Assembly (NCBI GenBank): GCA_902611405.1
Contig: CACLZL010000011.1
Span: forward strand, 1 to 34,903
DNA: 34,903 bases
Source: an uncultured Pelagibacteraceae bacterium
GTDB lineage: Bacteria; Pseudomonadota; Alphaproteobacteria; Pelagibacterales; Pelagibacteraceae
Direction: 5' to 3'
In this document: positions 7,778 to 15,385 of the stretch, piece by piece
How positions within the stretch are numbered: position 1 is the stretch's first letter
Layout: each line of letters starts with the position of its first letter
Program-made: the position numbers and the translations under genes
Notes under the pieces: model-generated
Databases searched by the model: none
What the model was told of the DNA's origin: nothing
What the model saw: only the letters and a program-made list of their open reading frames with translations

Positions 7778-8388
7778 TTAATTAATTTTTTTACTTGATT
7801 TATGATTAAATCCTCATTTTTTTTAATATTTAGGTTTGAATCTATTATTTTGTAAAATTTTTCGTTTGATTTAGCTAACTTTAAAAAACCTCTTTGAACT
7901 TTTATATAAAAGCTTGCATTAAATTTATCATATCTATTTAATGATTTTCTTTTTTTTAATCTTTGAATAAGATTTTTTTTATCAACAACATTAAGAAATG
8001 TAAAATTAACTTTAATACTTTTTAATAAAAATTTATTTATCATATTAATAATTTTTAGATTAACACCCATTCCGTAATGCTGATATGCAATAGTAGAGTC
8101 GGTAAATCTATCAATTAAAATAATTTTTTTCTTATAGAATTTTTTTATAAGATTGATATTTTCACTTCTAGAGGCTAAATATAAAAGTAAGTCAGTCTGC
8201 ACATTAAAATTGGATTTTTTGTTTAAAATTAATCTTCTTATTTTTTCTGAATTTAAACTACCCCCTGGTTCTCTTATCTTTATATATTCAATTTTTTTTT
8301 TATCTAAATATTTTGACACTTTTGTGATGTGGTGACTTTTCCCACTGCCCTCTATACCTTCAAAGACAATGATTGGTTTTTTAGACAT
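7774..8388 (-). CDS. tmk: Thymidylate kinase
   Basis: 204 residues from ATG 8388; a GTG one codon earlier is possible. It phosphorylates dTMP to dTDP for DNA synthesis. The P-loop is EGIEGSGKS (10-18). The dTMP-binding motif REPGGS and the DRFTDSTIAYQHYG block (the DR(Y/F) motif) are both present. The lid region LKKRKSLNRYDK is rich in basic residues. The ATG overlaps the stop of dacA by 8 bases (ATGTCTAA), and the stop overlaps the start of holB by 4 bases (ATGA). The tmk-holB pairing is conserved across bacteria. Confidence 0.96.
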   Translation of the reverse strand: MSKKPIIVFEGIEGSGKSHHITKVSKYLDKKKIEYIKIREPGGSLNSEKIRRLILNKKSNFNVQTDLLLYLASRSENINLIKKFYKKKIILIDRFTDSTIAYQHYGMGVNLKIINMINKFLLKSIKVNFTFLNVVDKKNLIQRLKKRKSLNRYDKFNASFYIKVQRGFLKLAKSNEKFYKIIDSNLNIKKNEDLIINQVKKLIK

Positions 8389-9532
8389 CACCCCAAATTA
8401 AATAATTAATAGATTTTATAAGCCTAGAAAAAAAATTAACTTTTTTAATTTCCTTTGAAGAAAGTAAGTCATACTCTCCAACTAATTCTTGATCATATAC
8501 AACTCTTAGTGTTGCTATTTTTTGATCTTTTTTAATTGGCGCTTCAACAGGACCATCATACTTGACAGCTACTTTTAAAAGTTTTTTTTTTGCTTTTTTA
8601 ATAGTTTTATAAACATCCTCTTTTGTATATGCATCAACACTATTTTCTTTTCCTAGCCACACATCAATTTTATGAAAAGGTTTGTTAGATTTTGAGATTT
8701 CAACAAGATCAAAATTAGTTAAACCGAATGTTAGAAGCTTTGTACTTTCACGTGATCTAGAATTTTTTGAATTAAAACCACTACCTACAGCAATCAGTCT
8801 TCTTCCGTTTCTATTTATTGATGATGCTAAAGAATATTTTTCAACAGCTAAATATCCTGTTTTAATTCCATCAGCTCCTAAGTTCTTATAAAGCAAAGGA
8901 TTTCTATTTCCTTGAGTAATTGGATCACCACCAGTTCTGTCCCAAGTAAATTCTTTTTCAGCAAACATTTTATAAAATTCTGGATATTCTTTAATTAAAT
9001 ATCTCGACATTTTTAAAATATCTCTGGCAGTTGAGTAATTATCAGGATCATTTATACCTGATGAATTTGAAAAATTTGTATTATCCATACCTAATTCTTT
9101 TGCTTTAGTGGTCATTAAAATTGCAAATTCTTCCTCTGTTCCAGCAATACCTTCTGCTAAAGCAATACAAGCATCGTTACCAGAAGCAACAATTATACCT
9201 CTCAACAAATCTTCCACTGAAACCTCATCTCCTACCATAATAAACATAGATGAATAACCAGATGTTGATAATCTCCATGCTTTTTCAGAAATTATAAATT
9301 TTTCATCTAACCTAAGGTCACCAGATTTTATTAGGTCAAAAGCAATGATGGCTGTCATAATTTTAGTCATGGATGCTGGATAAATAGATATATCAGGTTC
9401 TTTTTCGTAAAGAATTTCTCCCGAATGGTAATCCTGCAATATTGCAGTTCTTGCTTTTACATCAAAATTTGCTTTTGAAAAATTTATTAATGATAGGCTA
9501 AAAAAAATTACAACTAAAATTATTTTATACAT
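8381..9532 (-). CDS. dacA: D-alanyl-D-alanine carboxypeptidase (PBP5/6 type)
   Basis: 383 residues with a signal peptide (about 1-21). It removes the terminal D-Ala from peptidoglycan stem peptides in the periplasm. The three penicillin-binding motifs are S54-x-x-K57 (PASMTK), S117-G-N119 (VASGND) and K224-T-G226 (GIKTGYL). The catalytic domain spans about 22-260 and is followed by the beta-rich C-terminal domain of PBP5-type enzymes and an end that could form a short membrane anchor (FFSRLIKSINYLIW). It lies directly after the rlpA-like gene with an 8-base overlap, as in many Gram-negative bacteria, where rlpA and dacA are neighbours. Confidence 0.95.
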   Translation of the reverse strand: MYKIILVVIFFSLSLINFSKANFDVKARTAILQDYHSGEILYEKEPDISIYPASMTKIMTAIIAFDLIKSGDLRLDEKFIISEKAWRLSTSGYSSMFIMVGDEVSVEDLLRGIIVASGNDACIALAEGIAGTEEEFAILMTTKAKELGMDNTNFSNSSGINDPDNYSTARDILKMSRYLIKEYPEFYKMFAEKEFTWDRTGGDPITQGNRNPLLYKNLGADGIKTGYLAVEKYSLASSINRNGRRLIAVGSGFNSKNSRSRESTKLLTFGLTNFDLVEISKSNKPFHKIDVWLGKENSVDAYTKEDVYKTIKKAKKKLLKVAVKYDGPVEAPIKKDQKIATLRVVYDQELVGEYDLLSSKEIKKVNFFSRLIKSINYLIWGDV

Positions 9533-10286
9533 CTTTTAATATTTCAATGTTTTCAAAATTTAATACTTTTATCTCATTAAATGATTTTTCAAGTTTTTTT
9601 ATATCATTAAATGGACCTAATAATACCCTATATTTAGTTTTTGATAGTTTCTTTATTGTGGAATTTTTAATATTTGTTTCATCTTTTATTCTACTAATCA
9701 TATTTTCTGCTGAGTCTCTATAATAAAAATCTGCAATCTTTATTGAATACAAAAATTTTTGCTTATTAATTATTTTTATTTTTTCTTTTTCAGAACCTAG
9801 GTTGTCTATCTTTATCCCATCAACTGGAGCTTTTTCGGCCACTTTTTTTTCTTCATCAAAAGTCTTTGCTTTTTTTGCTATAAAAGTGGAATTTTTAGAA
9901 ATTAAAGTTAGATCAATATAAGGCTCTTTAGGATCAAGAGCTAATTCTTCAGCTATTCTTTTTGTGATTACCGAGTTATAAAAGTCAGAAAATTTAATAT
10001 TATTAGAAATTACCTCTGCAATAATCGACTTATTATTAACTGGATTAGTAATTTTTACAAAAGAATTTTTTTTAATTTTTTTATGAAAAATTAAAAGTGA
10101 TCTATTATCGATTTTTTTTGAAATTTTTTTCTCTTTTTTTAATTTTTCATCATAAATTAAAGCAAAACCCGTATTTCTGTATTTTTGGTCACTTAGATAT
10201 ACTAAAGATTTCTCATTTTTTTCAAATTGATTACATGCTGATAAGAAAAATATTGAAATAATTAATATAATTTTTTTAAAGCTCAT
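9525..10286 (-). CDS. RlpA-like SPOR-domain lipoprotein with degenerate barrel
   Basis: 253 residues. The lipobox LSAC puts the lipidated cysteine at C18. Residues about 35-130 align by eye with the double-psi beta-barrel of RlpA: VKITNPVNNKSIIAEV matches the family's V-T-N-x-x-N-G-R-S-V-V-V-R-V, and ITKRIAEELAL matches its I-D-L-S-x-A-A-A-x-x-L. A SPOR domain that would bind denuded glycan at the septum fills about 178-253. Active RlpA is a lytic transglycosylase using Glu, His and Asp; here His seems kept (H68), but the Asp of N-D-R-G-P is N95 and the Glu position looks like Lys near 57. Catalysis is therefore doubtful. The position between mltB and dacA supports the RlpA slot. I leave the symbol blank because activity is uncertain. 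Confidence 0.75.
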   Translation of the reverse strand: MSFKKIILIISIFFLSACNQFEKNEKSLVYLSDQKYRNTGFALIYDEKLKKEKKISKKIDNRSLLIFHKKIKKNSFVKITNPVNNKSIIAEVISNNIKFSDFYNSVITKRIAEELALDPKEPYIDLTLISKNSTFIAKKAKTFDEEKKVAEKAPVDGIKIDNLGSEKEKIKIINKQKFLYSIKIADFYYRDSAENMISRIKDETNIKNSTIKKLSKTKYRVLLGPFNDIKKLEKSFNEIKVLNFENIEILKDV

Positions 10287-11277
10287 TTTTAAATTTATCT
10301 TTCAGAGTACAAACAGCTAAAGCAAATCGTAATGATCTATTCCACTTTAAGATTATTTCATAGTTATCAAATACAATATAAGCTGGATTTAAAGTTTCTG
10401 CATCAGGTATTATATCTTTATCTGGAGTTATAATTGCTACATTAAATTTATTATACTTGATATCTATCTGGTCATTATTTTTAATATATTTTCTAAAATA
10501 TTTTAATTTTTGTTTATCATGAAGTTTTTTTGCTGATATATTTAAATATTTACTTGGAATATTTTTTGACAAATCAATTCTGTAAAAACAAGGATTATTA
10601 CTTTTCCACCCTATTTGATTTAAATAATTTGAAGCTGAAGCGTATGCATCATTATTATTTTTTAAATCAATATATCCATTTCCATCATGATCAATTGCAT
10701 AATTCTTCATAGTAGATGGCATGAATTGAAAAAAACCAAATGCACCAGCCCAAGATCCATATAGAGTATTATAATCTATTTGTTTGTTTTCTATTAATGT
10801 TAAAAGAATTAAAAGTTCATTTGTAAAAAACTCTGATCTTCTTTTGTCAAAACTTAAAGTAGCTAATGAAGATAAAATATCCATTTTTCCAACATATGTA
10901 CCAAAGTTTGTTTCGATACCCATCAATGCTAACAATAACTCTCTATCTACATTAAATTTATTTTCAACAGTGTCTATTAATTTTGAATTTTTTTCATAAA
11001 ATTTTTTACCAAGTGAAACTTTTTTTGAAGATGTTCTTTTTGAAATATAAGTTTGAGTATCTTCATAAAATTCTGGTTGATATCTATCGTATTTTATCAC
11101 ATCTGATAAAAACTTAGTATCAGACATAACCCTATCAAAGGTTTCTCCTGAAATATTATTTTTTAAAGCTATTTTTTTAAAATTTATTTTCCAATTTTCA
11201 AAATCTTTATTGATATCTGCAAATGAGCTATTGATATGAAAAAAAATTAAAAAAAGAAAAAAACTAATTTGTTTCAT
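10276..11277 (-). CDS. mltB: Lytic murein transglycosylase, MltB family
   Basis: 333 residues with a signal peptide cut about after SSFA (residue 20) and no lipobox, so a soluble periplasmic form. The SLT_2 domain is clear. The catalytic Glu is E122 in LMGIETNFGTYVG, with LYGSWAGAFGFFQFMPSTMK (about 168-187) and DHDGNGYIDLKNNNDAYASASNYL after it. The enzyme cleaves the MurNAc-GlcNAc bond to give anhydro-MurNAc ends. It is the first of three adjacent cell-wall genes, overlapping the rlpA-like gene by 11 bases and the preceding rarD by 14. The plain mltB label is by family; alphaproteobacteria often have several paralogues. Confidence 0.93.
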   Translation of the reverse strand: MKQISFFLFLIFFHINSSFADINKDFENWKINFKKIALKNNISGETFDRVMSDTKFLSDVIKYDRYQPEFYEDTQTYISKRTSSKKVSLGKKFYEKNSKLIDTVENKFNVDRELLLALMGIETNFGTYVGKMDILSSLATLSFDKRRSEFFTNELLILLTLIENKQIDYNTLYGSWAGAFGFFQFMPSTMKNYAIDHDGNGYIDLKNNNDAYASASNYLNQIGWKSNNPCFYRIDLSKNIPSKYLNISAKKLHDKQKLKYFRKYIKNNDQIDIKYNKFNVAIITPDKDIIPDAETLNPAYIVFDNYEIILKWNRSLRFALAVCTLKDKFKNEL

Positions 11278-12142
11278 GTAAATCCTTCAAATATATAATT
11301 ACAGCAATCCAAATAAAAATAAAACTAACTAATTTTGTTATTGAAAAAGGCTCATTATAATAAAAATATCCTAATAAGAACTGAAACGTAGGGGTTATAT
11401 AAAATATCATCCCTGATGGTCCTAAACCACATAGCTCAACTCCTCTAACATATAAAAATAAAGGTATTACAGTCATTGGTCCAGCAAGAAAAATAAAAAG
11501 CATCATTGGAGGATCTGATAGTTGGAAATCATTATATCCTTTATTTACTATCAAATAAAAAGTTATCAAAGCAAATGGGAGTATAAATAAACTCTCTATT
11601 AAAAGTCCAACATCTGTATCTACGTTAATTTTTTTTCTTACTAAATTATAAAATCCCCAGCTCAAGGCAACGATTAAACCAACCCATGGTAGTGATTTAA
11701 TACTTACTATAATTAAAAAAAGAATTGATAAAATAACTAATACAATTGCGAAAGCTCTTTTTTTATTAAGCTGTTCTTTGAAAAAAAAATAACCCAGCAT
11801 TACACTTAAAATTGGCATTATAAAATACCCAAAACTTGCATCTATAATTCTATTAGTTGCAACAGCATATATCCAAACACTCCAATTAATAAAAATTAAA
11901 ATACCAGAAATAAATAAATACAATAAATTGATTTTATTTTTTATAATTGTAAAAAAAATATTCCATTTTGAGAAAAAAAAAGTTGTTAGTATTAGTGTAA
12001 AAGTTGTCCATAAACATCTGTGAACAACTAATTCAATATGCCCTATATAAGCAATATATTTGAAATAAATAACACCAAAAAAACCCCACCAAAAAGATCC
12101 GAGCCCAGCGAGTAATAAGCCTTTGTTAAATTCTTTATTCAT
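11264..12142 (-). CDS. rarD: RarD-type EamA/DMT-superfamily transporter
   Basis: 292 residues with about ten predicted membrane helices in two EamA repeats. The N-terminal signature W-G-F-F-G-V-I-Y-F-K, followed by HIELVVHRCLWT, and the later NWSVWIYAVATNRIIDASFGY are characteristic of RarD. The family is named from a chloramphenicol-sensitivity phenotype, but its substrate is unknown, so the symbol should be read as family membership. It is the first gene of the chain that continues through mltB, with a 14-base overlap. The 86-base spacer upstream separates it from the divergent tRNA-Ser. Confidence 0.88.
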   Translation of the reverse strand: MNKEFNKGLLLAGLGSFWWGFFGVIYFKYIAYIGHIELVVHRCLWTTFTLILTTFFFSKWNIFFTIIKNKINLLYLFISGILIFINWSVWIYAVATNRIIDASFGYFIMPILSVMLGYFFFKEQLNKKRAFAIVLVILSILFLIIVSIKSLPWVGLIVALSWGFYNLVRKKINVDTDVGLLIESLFILPFALITFYLIVNKGYNDFQLSDPPMMLFIFLAGPMTVIPLFLYVRGVELCGLGPSGMIFYITPTFQFLLGYFYYNEPFSITKLVSFIFIWIAVIIYLKDLHETN

Positions 12143-12191
12143 AGGAAATCAAGGTAGTTCTAATTAATAAGTTTATTAGACTATTTTATGG

Positions 12192-12217
12192 TTGAATTAA
12201 ATAATTATAATTATAAA
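12192..12217 (+). promoter_or_regulatory. Candidate promoter of tRNA-Ser
   Basis: TTGAAT (12192-12197) lies upstream of a TATAATTATAAA stretch (12206-12217). TATAAT at 12206 and TATAAA at 12212 both offer a -10; the second would start transcription about 5 bases before the tRNA. Spacing to the -35 is short (14) for the second, so the exact hexamers are unsettled. Confidence 0.35.
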
Positions 12218-12228
12218 ACCTTGCTCAC

Positions 12229-12318
12229 GGAGAGATGGCTGAGTGGTTGAAAGCACCGGTCTTGAAAACCGGCAAAGGGGCAACTCTTTCCTGGGTTCGA
12301 ATCCCAGTCTCTCCGCCA
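12229..12318 (+). tRNA. tRNA-Ser (anticodon UGA)
   Basis: A 90-base class II tRNA with encoded CCA. The acceptor GGAGAGA pairs with TCTCTCC, discriminator G. The anticodon loop CTTGAAA gives TGA. A long variable arm follows the anticodon stem, and the T-arm carries GGGTTCGAATCCC. The CCA end at 12318 abuts the stop codon of the convergent sdhE gene at 12319 with no base between. Confidence 0.97.
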
Positions 12319-12582
12319 TTATTTTTTTAAATATTCAAAATTCTTATATAAAAAATTAACATTATTATTTTCAAAATCTATATCCGTTTTAAAACCATTG
12401 TAAAAATTATATAAATTAGTGTCATCTAAATTTAAAAGTTTCTCTAAATCAAGAAGGTCATTTTCATTTAAAATATTTATATATTTTTTTGTAAATGCAC
12501 TCAAAAGGCTATCCATCTCTTTTGTGCCTCTATAATTAGATCGATAAATAATTTTTTTTTTTAATTCATCTATATTGATCAT
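12319..12582 (-). CDS. sdhE: FAD assembly factor SdhE (succinate dehydrogenase flavinylation)
   Basis: 87 residues, the usual size for the SdhE/SDHAF2 family. The N-terminal IIYRSNYRGTKEMD carries the conserved R-G-x-x-E motif (R18 to E22), needed for covalent attachment of FAD to the flavoprotein subunit of succinate dehydrogenase. A helical bundle with a central LLDLEKLLNLDDTNLYNFY block follows, as expected. It is divergent from recG with 25 bases between the two ATGs, a pairing common in alphaproteobacteria. The last two lysine codons and the stop lie opposite the T-run that follows tRNA-Ser. Confidence 0.9.
   Translation of the reverse strand: MINIDELKKKIIYRSNYRGTKEMDSLLSAFTKKYINILNENDLLDLEKLLNLDDTNLYNFYNGFKTDIDFENNNVNFLYKNFEYLKK
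12322..12328 (+). terminator. Possible T-tract terminator after tRNA-Ser
   Basis: Seven T bases start four bases after the tRNA-Ser CCA. The GC-rich acceptor and T-arm hairpin followed by a U-tract could stop transcription without a separate stem-loop. On the other strand the same bases encode the lysine-rich end of sdhE, so the run could also be just coding sequence. Confidence 0.3.
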
Positions 12583-12607
12583 AATTATTAGAATATATTA
12601 GTTATAA

Positions 12608-14659
12608 ATGAATAATAAAACAAATTATCAATATTTATTGTCAGATTTAAGTTCAATAAAGGGTGTTGGAGAAAAAACTAAAAATTTATTAAAAAAGAAA
12701 AATATTAATAATTTGTTAGACATACTGTGGAAACTTCCAAAATCCTATACAGATAGGAGTTTATCATTAAAAGTAAAAGATTTAAAAATTGGTGAAATAC
12801 AAACAGTAACTATAGTTCCACAAAAATATAATTTCCCAAGAGTAAGGAAATTACCCAACAGGGTTATGTGTAATGATGAAACAGGTGAAATAGATTGTAT
12901 TTTTTTTAACAGTTATGAAGGTTATATCAAAAAAATACTTCCTTTAGGAAAAGAAATTACTGTTAGTGGCAAAATAGGCTATTTCAGAAATAAATATCAA
13001 ATTACAAATCCAAAATACATTTCTGAAGACTCTTCCTTAGTAAAACAAGTTCATAACAAATACTCATTAACAGAAGGAATTTCAGAAAAAATATACAATA
13101 AAATTATAAATCAAATTATAGATAACTTACCTGATTTTAAAGAATGGCACTCTAAAAATATTGTATCTAAATTTAAAAACATAAGCTGGAATAATTCAAT
13201 CAAAGAGCTTCATAAACATGAAAATATAGGAAATTATAAATCAAATTTTTATCAAAGGCTTGCATTTGATGAAATTTTTTCAACATTTCTTGTTAATTCA
13301 GAAATAAGAAAAAAAATTAAAAAAATAAAAAAAAAAAATAAGATAATAAATAAGTATGAACAAAATCTTATAATAAATAAATTAGATTTTTCTTTAACAA
13401 GAGACCAAATAAAAACATTAGAGGAAATAAACAAAGACCTAGGTTCTACTAATAAAATGTTTAGACTGTTACAGGGGGATGTTGGTAGTGGAAAAACAAT
13501 TGTATCTCTAATAGCTGCAATAAATACAATAAATTCTGGATTTCAAGTTGCAGTTATGGCACCTACAGAAATTCTTGCAAAACAACATTTTAACCTTGCA
13601 AAAAAAATATTTCCTAAAAATTTTAATATAGATTTCATCAGTAGAAAATCTGAATACAAATTAAAAAAAGAAATTCTTAAAAAGTTAGAAAATAATAAAA
13701 TTGATATTATTTTTGGAACACATGCAATATTTCAAAAAAAAATAATCTTTAAAAATTTGGGATTAGTAATAATAGATGAACAACATAAATTTGGCGTAAA
13801 TCAAAGAAAGAGGCTATCAGATAAAGGAGGTATTAATTGTGATGTCCTATTAATGACAGCAACACCTATACCAAGAACATTAACAATGACAATTTATGGT
13901 GATATGGATATTTCTATAATTCGAGAAAAACCTAAAAACAGAAAACCAATAAAAACGTATAGTAAATTAGAAGCTAAGATTGAAGATGTTTTAAAATTTA
14001 TAAAGAAAGAAATAAAATTTGGTAACCAAATTTTTTGGGTCTGTCCTTTAATAGAAGAGTCTAAAAAACTTGATCATGCTTCGGCTGTGAAAAAATTTGA
14101 ATATTTAAAAAGGAAATTTCCAAATCAAGTTTGTTTACTTCATGGAAAAACAGATATTGATGAAAAAAACAAAATACTTAACAATTTTTTAGAAAACAAA
14201 TTTAAAATTTTAGTTTCAACAACAATTATTGAAGTTGGAATTGATTTTCCAAATGCAAATGTAATTGTAATTGAAAATGCAAATAAATTTGGGTTATCAC
14301 AACTTCATCAACTAAGAGGTAGAGTTGGTCGTGGTAATAAAGACTCTTCATGCATATTAATGTTTAAATCTAATTTGAGTGATAATGCAAAAAAAAGAAT
14401 TAAAATTTTAAAAGATACAAATGATGGTTTTTTAATATCTGAAGAGGATATGAAATTAAGAGGTTATGGTGATATTTTAGGTTTTAAGCAAAGTGGAATT
14501 AAAAATTTCAAACTAGCAGACCCTATACATAATAATGATCTTTTCTTATTAGCAGAAAAAGAAATAAGGAGAATAGAAAAATATAATGAAGATATAGGAA
14601 AATTTAAACCTTTGATAAAATTATATGATAGGGCTGATGTAATAAATGATATTGTCTAA
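12608..14659 (+). CDS. recG: ATP-dependent DNA helicase RecG
   Basis: 683 residues, the standard length (E. coli 693). RecG regresses stalled replication forks and processes branched DNA. The N-terminal wedge/OB domain (about 1-250) contains the LPKSYTDRS segment. The helicase domains show Walker A GDVGSGKT, the DEQH box in VIIDEQHKFGVNQRKRL, motif III TATPIPRT, a STTIIEVGIDFPNA block and QLRGRVGRGN. The C-terminal MKLRGYGDILGFKQSG belongs to the TRG region. It is divergent from sdhE with 25 bases between start codons, and its 3' end overlaps the convergent DUF502 gene by 4 bases. No Shine-Dalgarno sequence precedes the ATG. Confidence 0.97.
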   Translation: MNNKTNYQYLLSDLSSIKGVGEKTKNLLKKKNINNLLDILWKLPKSYTDRSLSLKVKDLKIGEIQTVTIVPQKYNFPRVRKLPNRVMCNDETGEIDCIFFNSYEGYIKKILPLGKEITVSGKIGYFRNKYQITNPKYISEDSSLVKQVHNKYSLTEGISEKIYNKIINQIIDNLPDFKEWHSKNIVSKFKNISWNNSIKELHKHENIGNYKSNFYQRLAFDEIFSTFLVNSEIRKKIKKIKKKNKIINKYEQNLIINKLDFSLTRDQIKTLEEINKDLGSTNKMFRLLQGDVGSGKTIVSLIAAINTINSGFQVAVMAPTEILAKQHFNLAKKIFPKNFNIDFISRKSEYKLKKEILKKLENNKIDIIFGTHAIFQKKIIFKNLGLVIIDEQHKFGVNQRKRLSDKGGINCDVLLMTATPIPRTLTMTIYGDMDISIIREKPKNRKPIKTYSKLEAKIEDVLKFIKKEIKFGNQIFWVCPLIEESKKLDHASAVKKFEYLKRKFPNQVCLLHGKTDIDEKNKILNNFLENKFKILVSTTIIEVGIDFPNANVIVIENANKFGLSQLHQLRGRVGRGNKDSSCILMFKSNLSDNAKKRIKILKDTNDGFLISEEDMKLRGYGDILGFKQSGIKNFKLADPIHNNDLFLLAEKEIRRIEKYNEDIGKFKPLIKLYDRADVINDIV

Positions 14660-15273
14660 GATTTTTTAGTTGAGGTACCTGCTGAAACTATGAATTTAGA
14701 AGCATCTTCAAAAGACATATTTAAATATATGACATCTTCAACTGGGAACATTAACAAGAAACCACTTGTTGGATTTGGAGTAGTGGGAACAAAAACATTA
14801 ATTAAATCTTTACCTGTTTTTTGTGCCATCTCTCCTTTATTTTCTTTTGTAGCAAATCCTACTGCCCAAACTCCTTTTCTTGGATATTCAATTAAAACCA
14901 CACTCCTTTTGCCATCATCCTTCTTAGAAAAAGTTTCTGTCATTTGAACAATCGCTGAGTACACAGTTCTTAAAAATGGTATCCTTTTAAACAAATCATC
15001 AATAAGTTTAAGAATTCTTCTTCCAAAAAAAGAAAGTGAAAGTCCACCTACAATAGTGATAAGTAAAATTGAAATTACAATTTCAACACCTGGAATATTG
15101 AATGGTAAATAACTATTCGGATTAATATTTTTTGGAATTAAATTTGATGATATTCCTATTAAAATTTTAGTTAAATATAACGTAAAACCAATTGGAATTA
15201 AAACCACTACTCCAGTTATAAAATAGTTTCTCAGAGTTAAAGAAATAGATTTTTTGCTACCTTTTTTTGCCAT
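14656..15273 (-). CDS. DUF502 family membrane protein
   Basis: 205 residues from ATG 15273, where MAKKGSKKS gives a natural start; a TTG 30 bases upstream would add ten residues. Two membrane helices lie near residues 18-38 and 54-76. The family pattern is clear: LRNYFITGVVVLIPIGFTLY at the start, a FGRRILKLIDDLFKRIPFLRTVYSAIVQ block, VLIEYPRKGVWAVGFAT, and VFVPTTPNPTSGFLLMFPVEDVIYLNMSFEDASKFIVSAG near the end. DUF502 proteins are widespread in bacteria and plant organelles and have no established biochemical role. It is convergent with recG (4-base overlap) and divergent from the M48 gene. Confidence 0.88.
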   Translation of the reverse strand: MAKKGSKKSISLTLRNYFITGVVVLIPIGFTLYLTKILIGISSNLIPKNINPNSYLPFNIPGVEIVISILLITIVGGLSLSFFGRRILKLIDDLFKRIPFLRTVYSAIVQMTETFSKKDDGKRSVVLIEYPRKGVWAVGFATKENKGEMAQKTGKDLINVFVPTTPNPTSGFLLMFPVEDVIYLNMSFEDASKFIVSAGTSTKKS

Positions 15274-15277
15274 AAAA

Positions 15278-15355
15278 TTAACTGTAACTTGCGTAAATAA
15301 CAAACAAAATTAAAATAATAAATAATACTATTAATATTTTATTATTAAGATTCAT
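15278..15355 (-). CDS. Possible 25-residue membrane peptide upstream of the DUF502 gene
   Basis: A short open frame from ATG 15355 to TAA 15278 encodes 25 residues: a polar start (MNLNNK), then an unbroken hydrophobic stretch rich in Ile, Leu, Val and Phe, and a short polar tail ending in ASYS. It ends 4 bases before the ATG of the DUF502 gene on the same strand, a normal operon spacing. It contains a single lysine, unlike random A+T-rich sequence, which tends to mix Lys and Asn throughout. No homology is known to me and no ribosome binding site is evident, so it may still be chance. Confidence 0.35.
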   Translation of the reverse strand: MNLNNKILIVLFIILILFVIYASYS

Positions 15356-15385
15356 GTTAATCTAGTATTATCAAATTATATAGTT

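Noticed and set aside
13310..13341. A-rich tract in recG as a possible frameshift
   Set aside because: The frame is continuous through it and the domains on both sides are in phase; it encodes a lysine-rich linker.
15274..15303. TTG start giving a 215-residue DUF502 protein
   Set aside because: The ATG at 15273 gives a natural lysine-rich start before the first helix; the extra ten residues have no family match.
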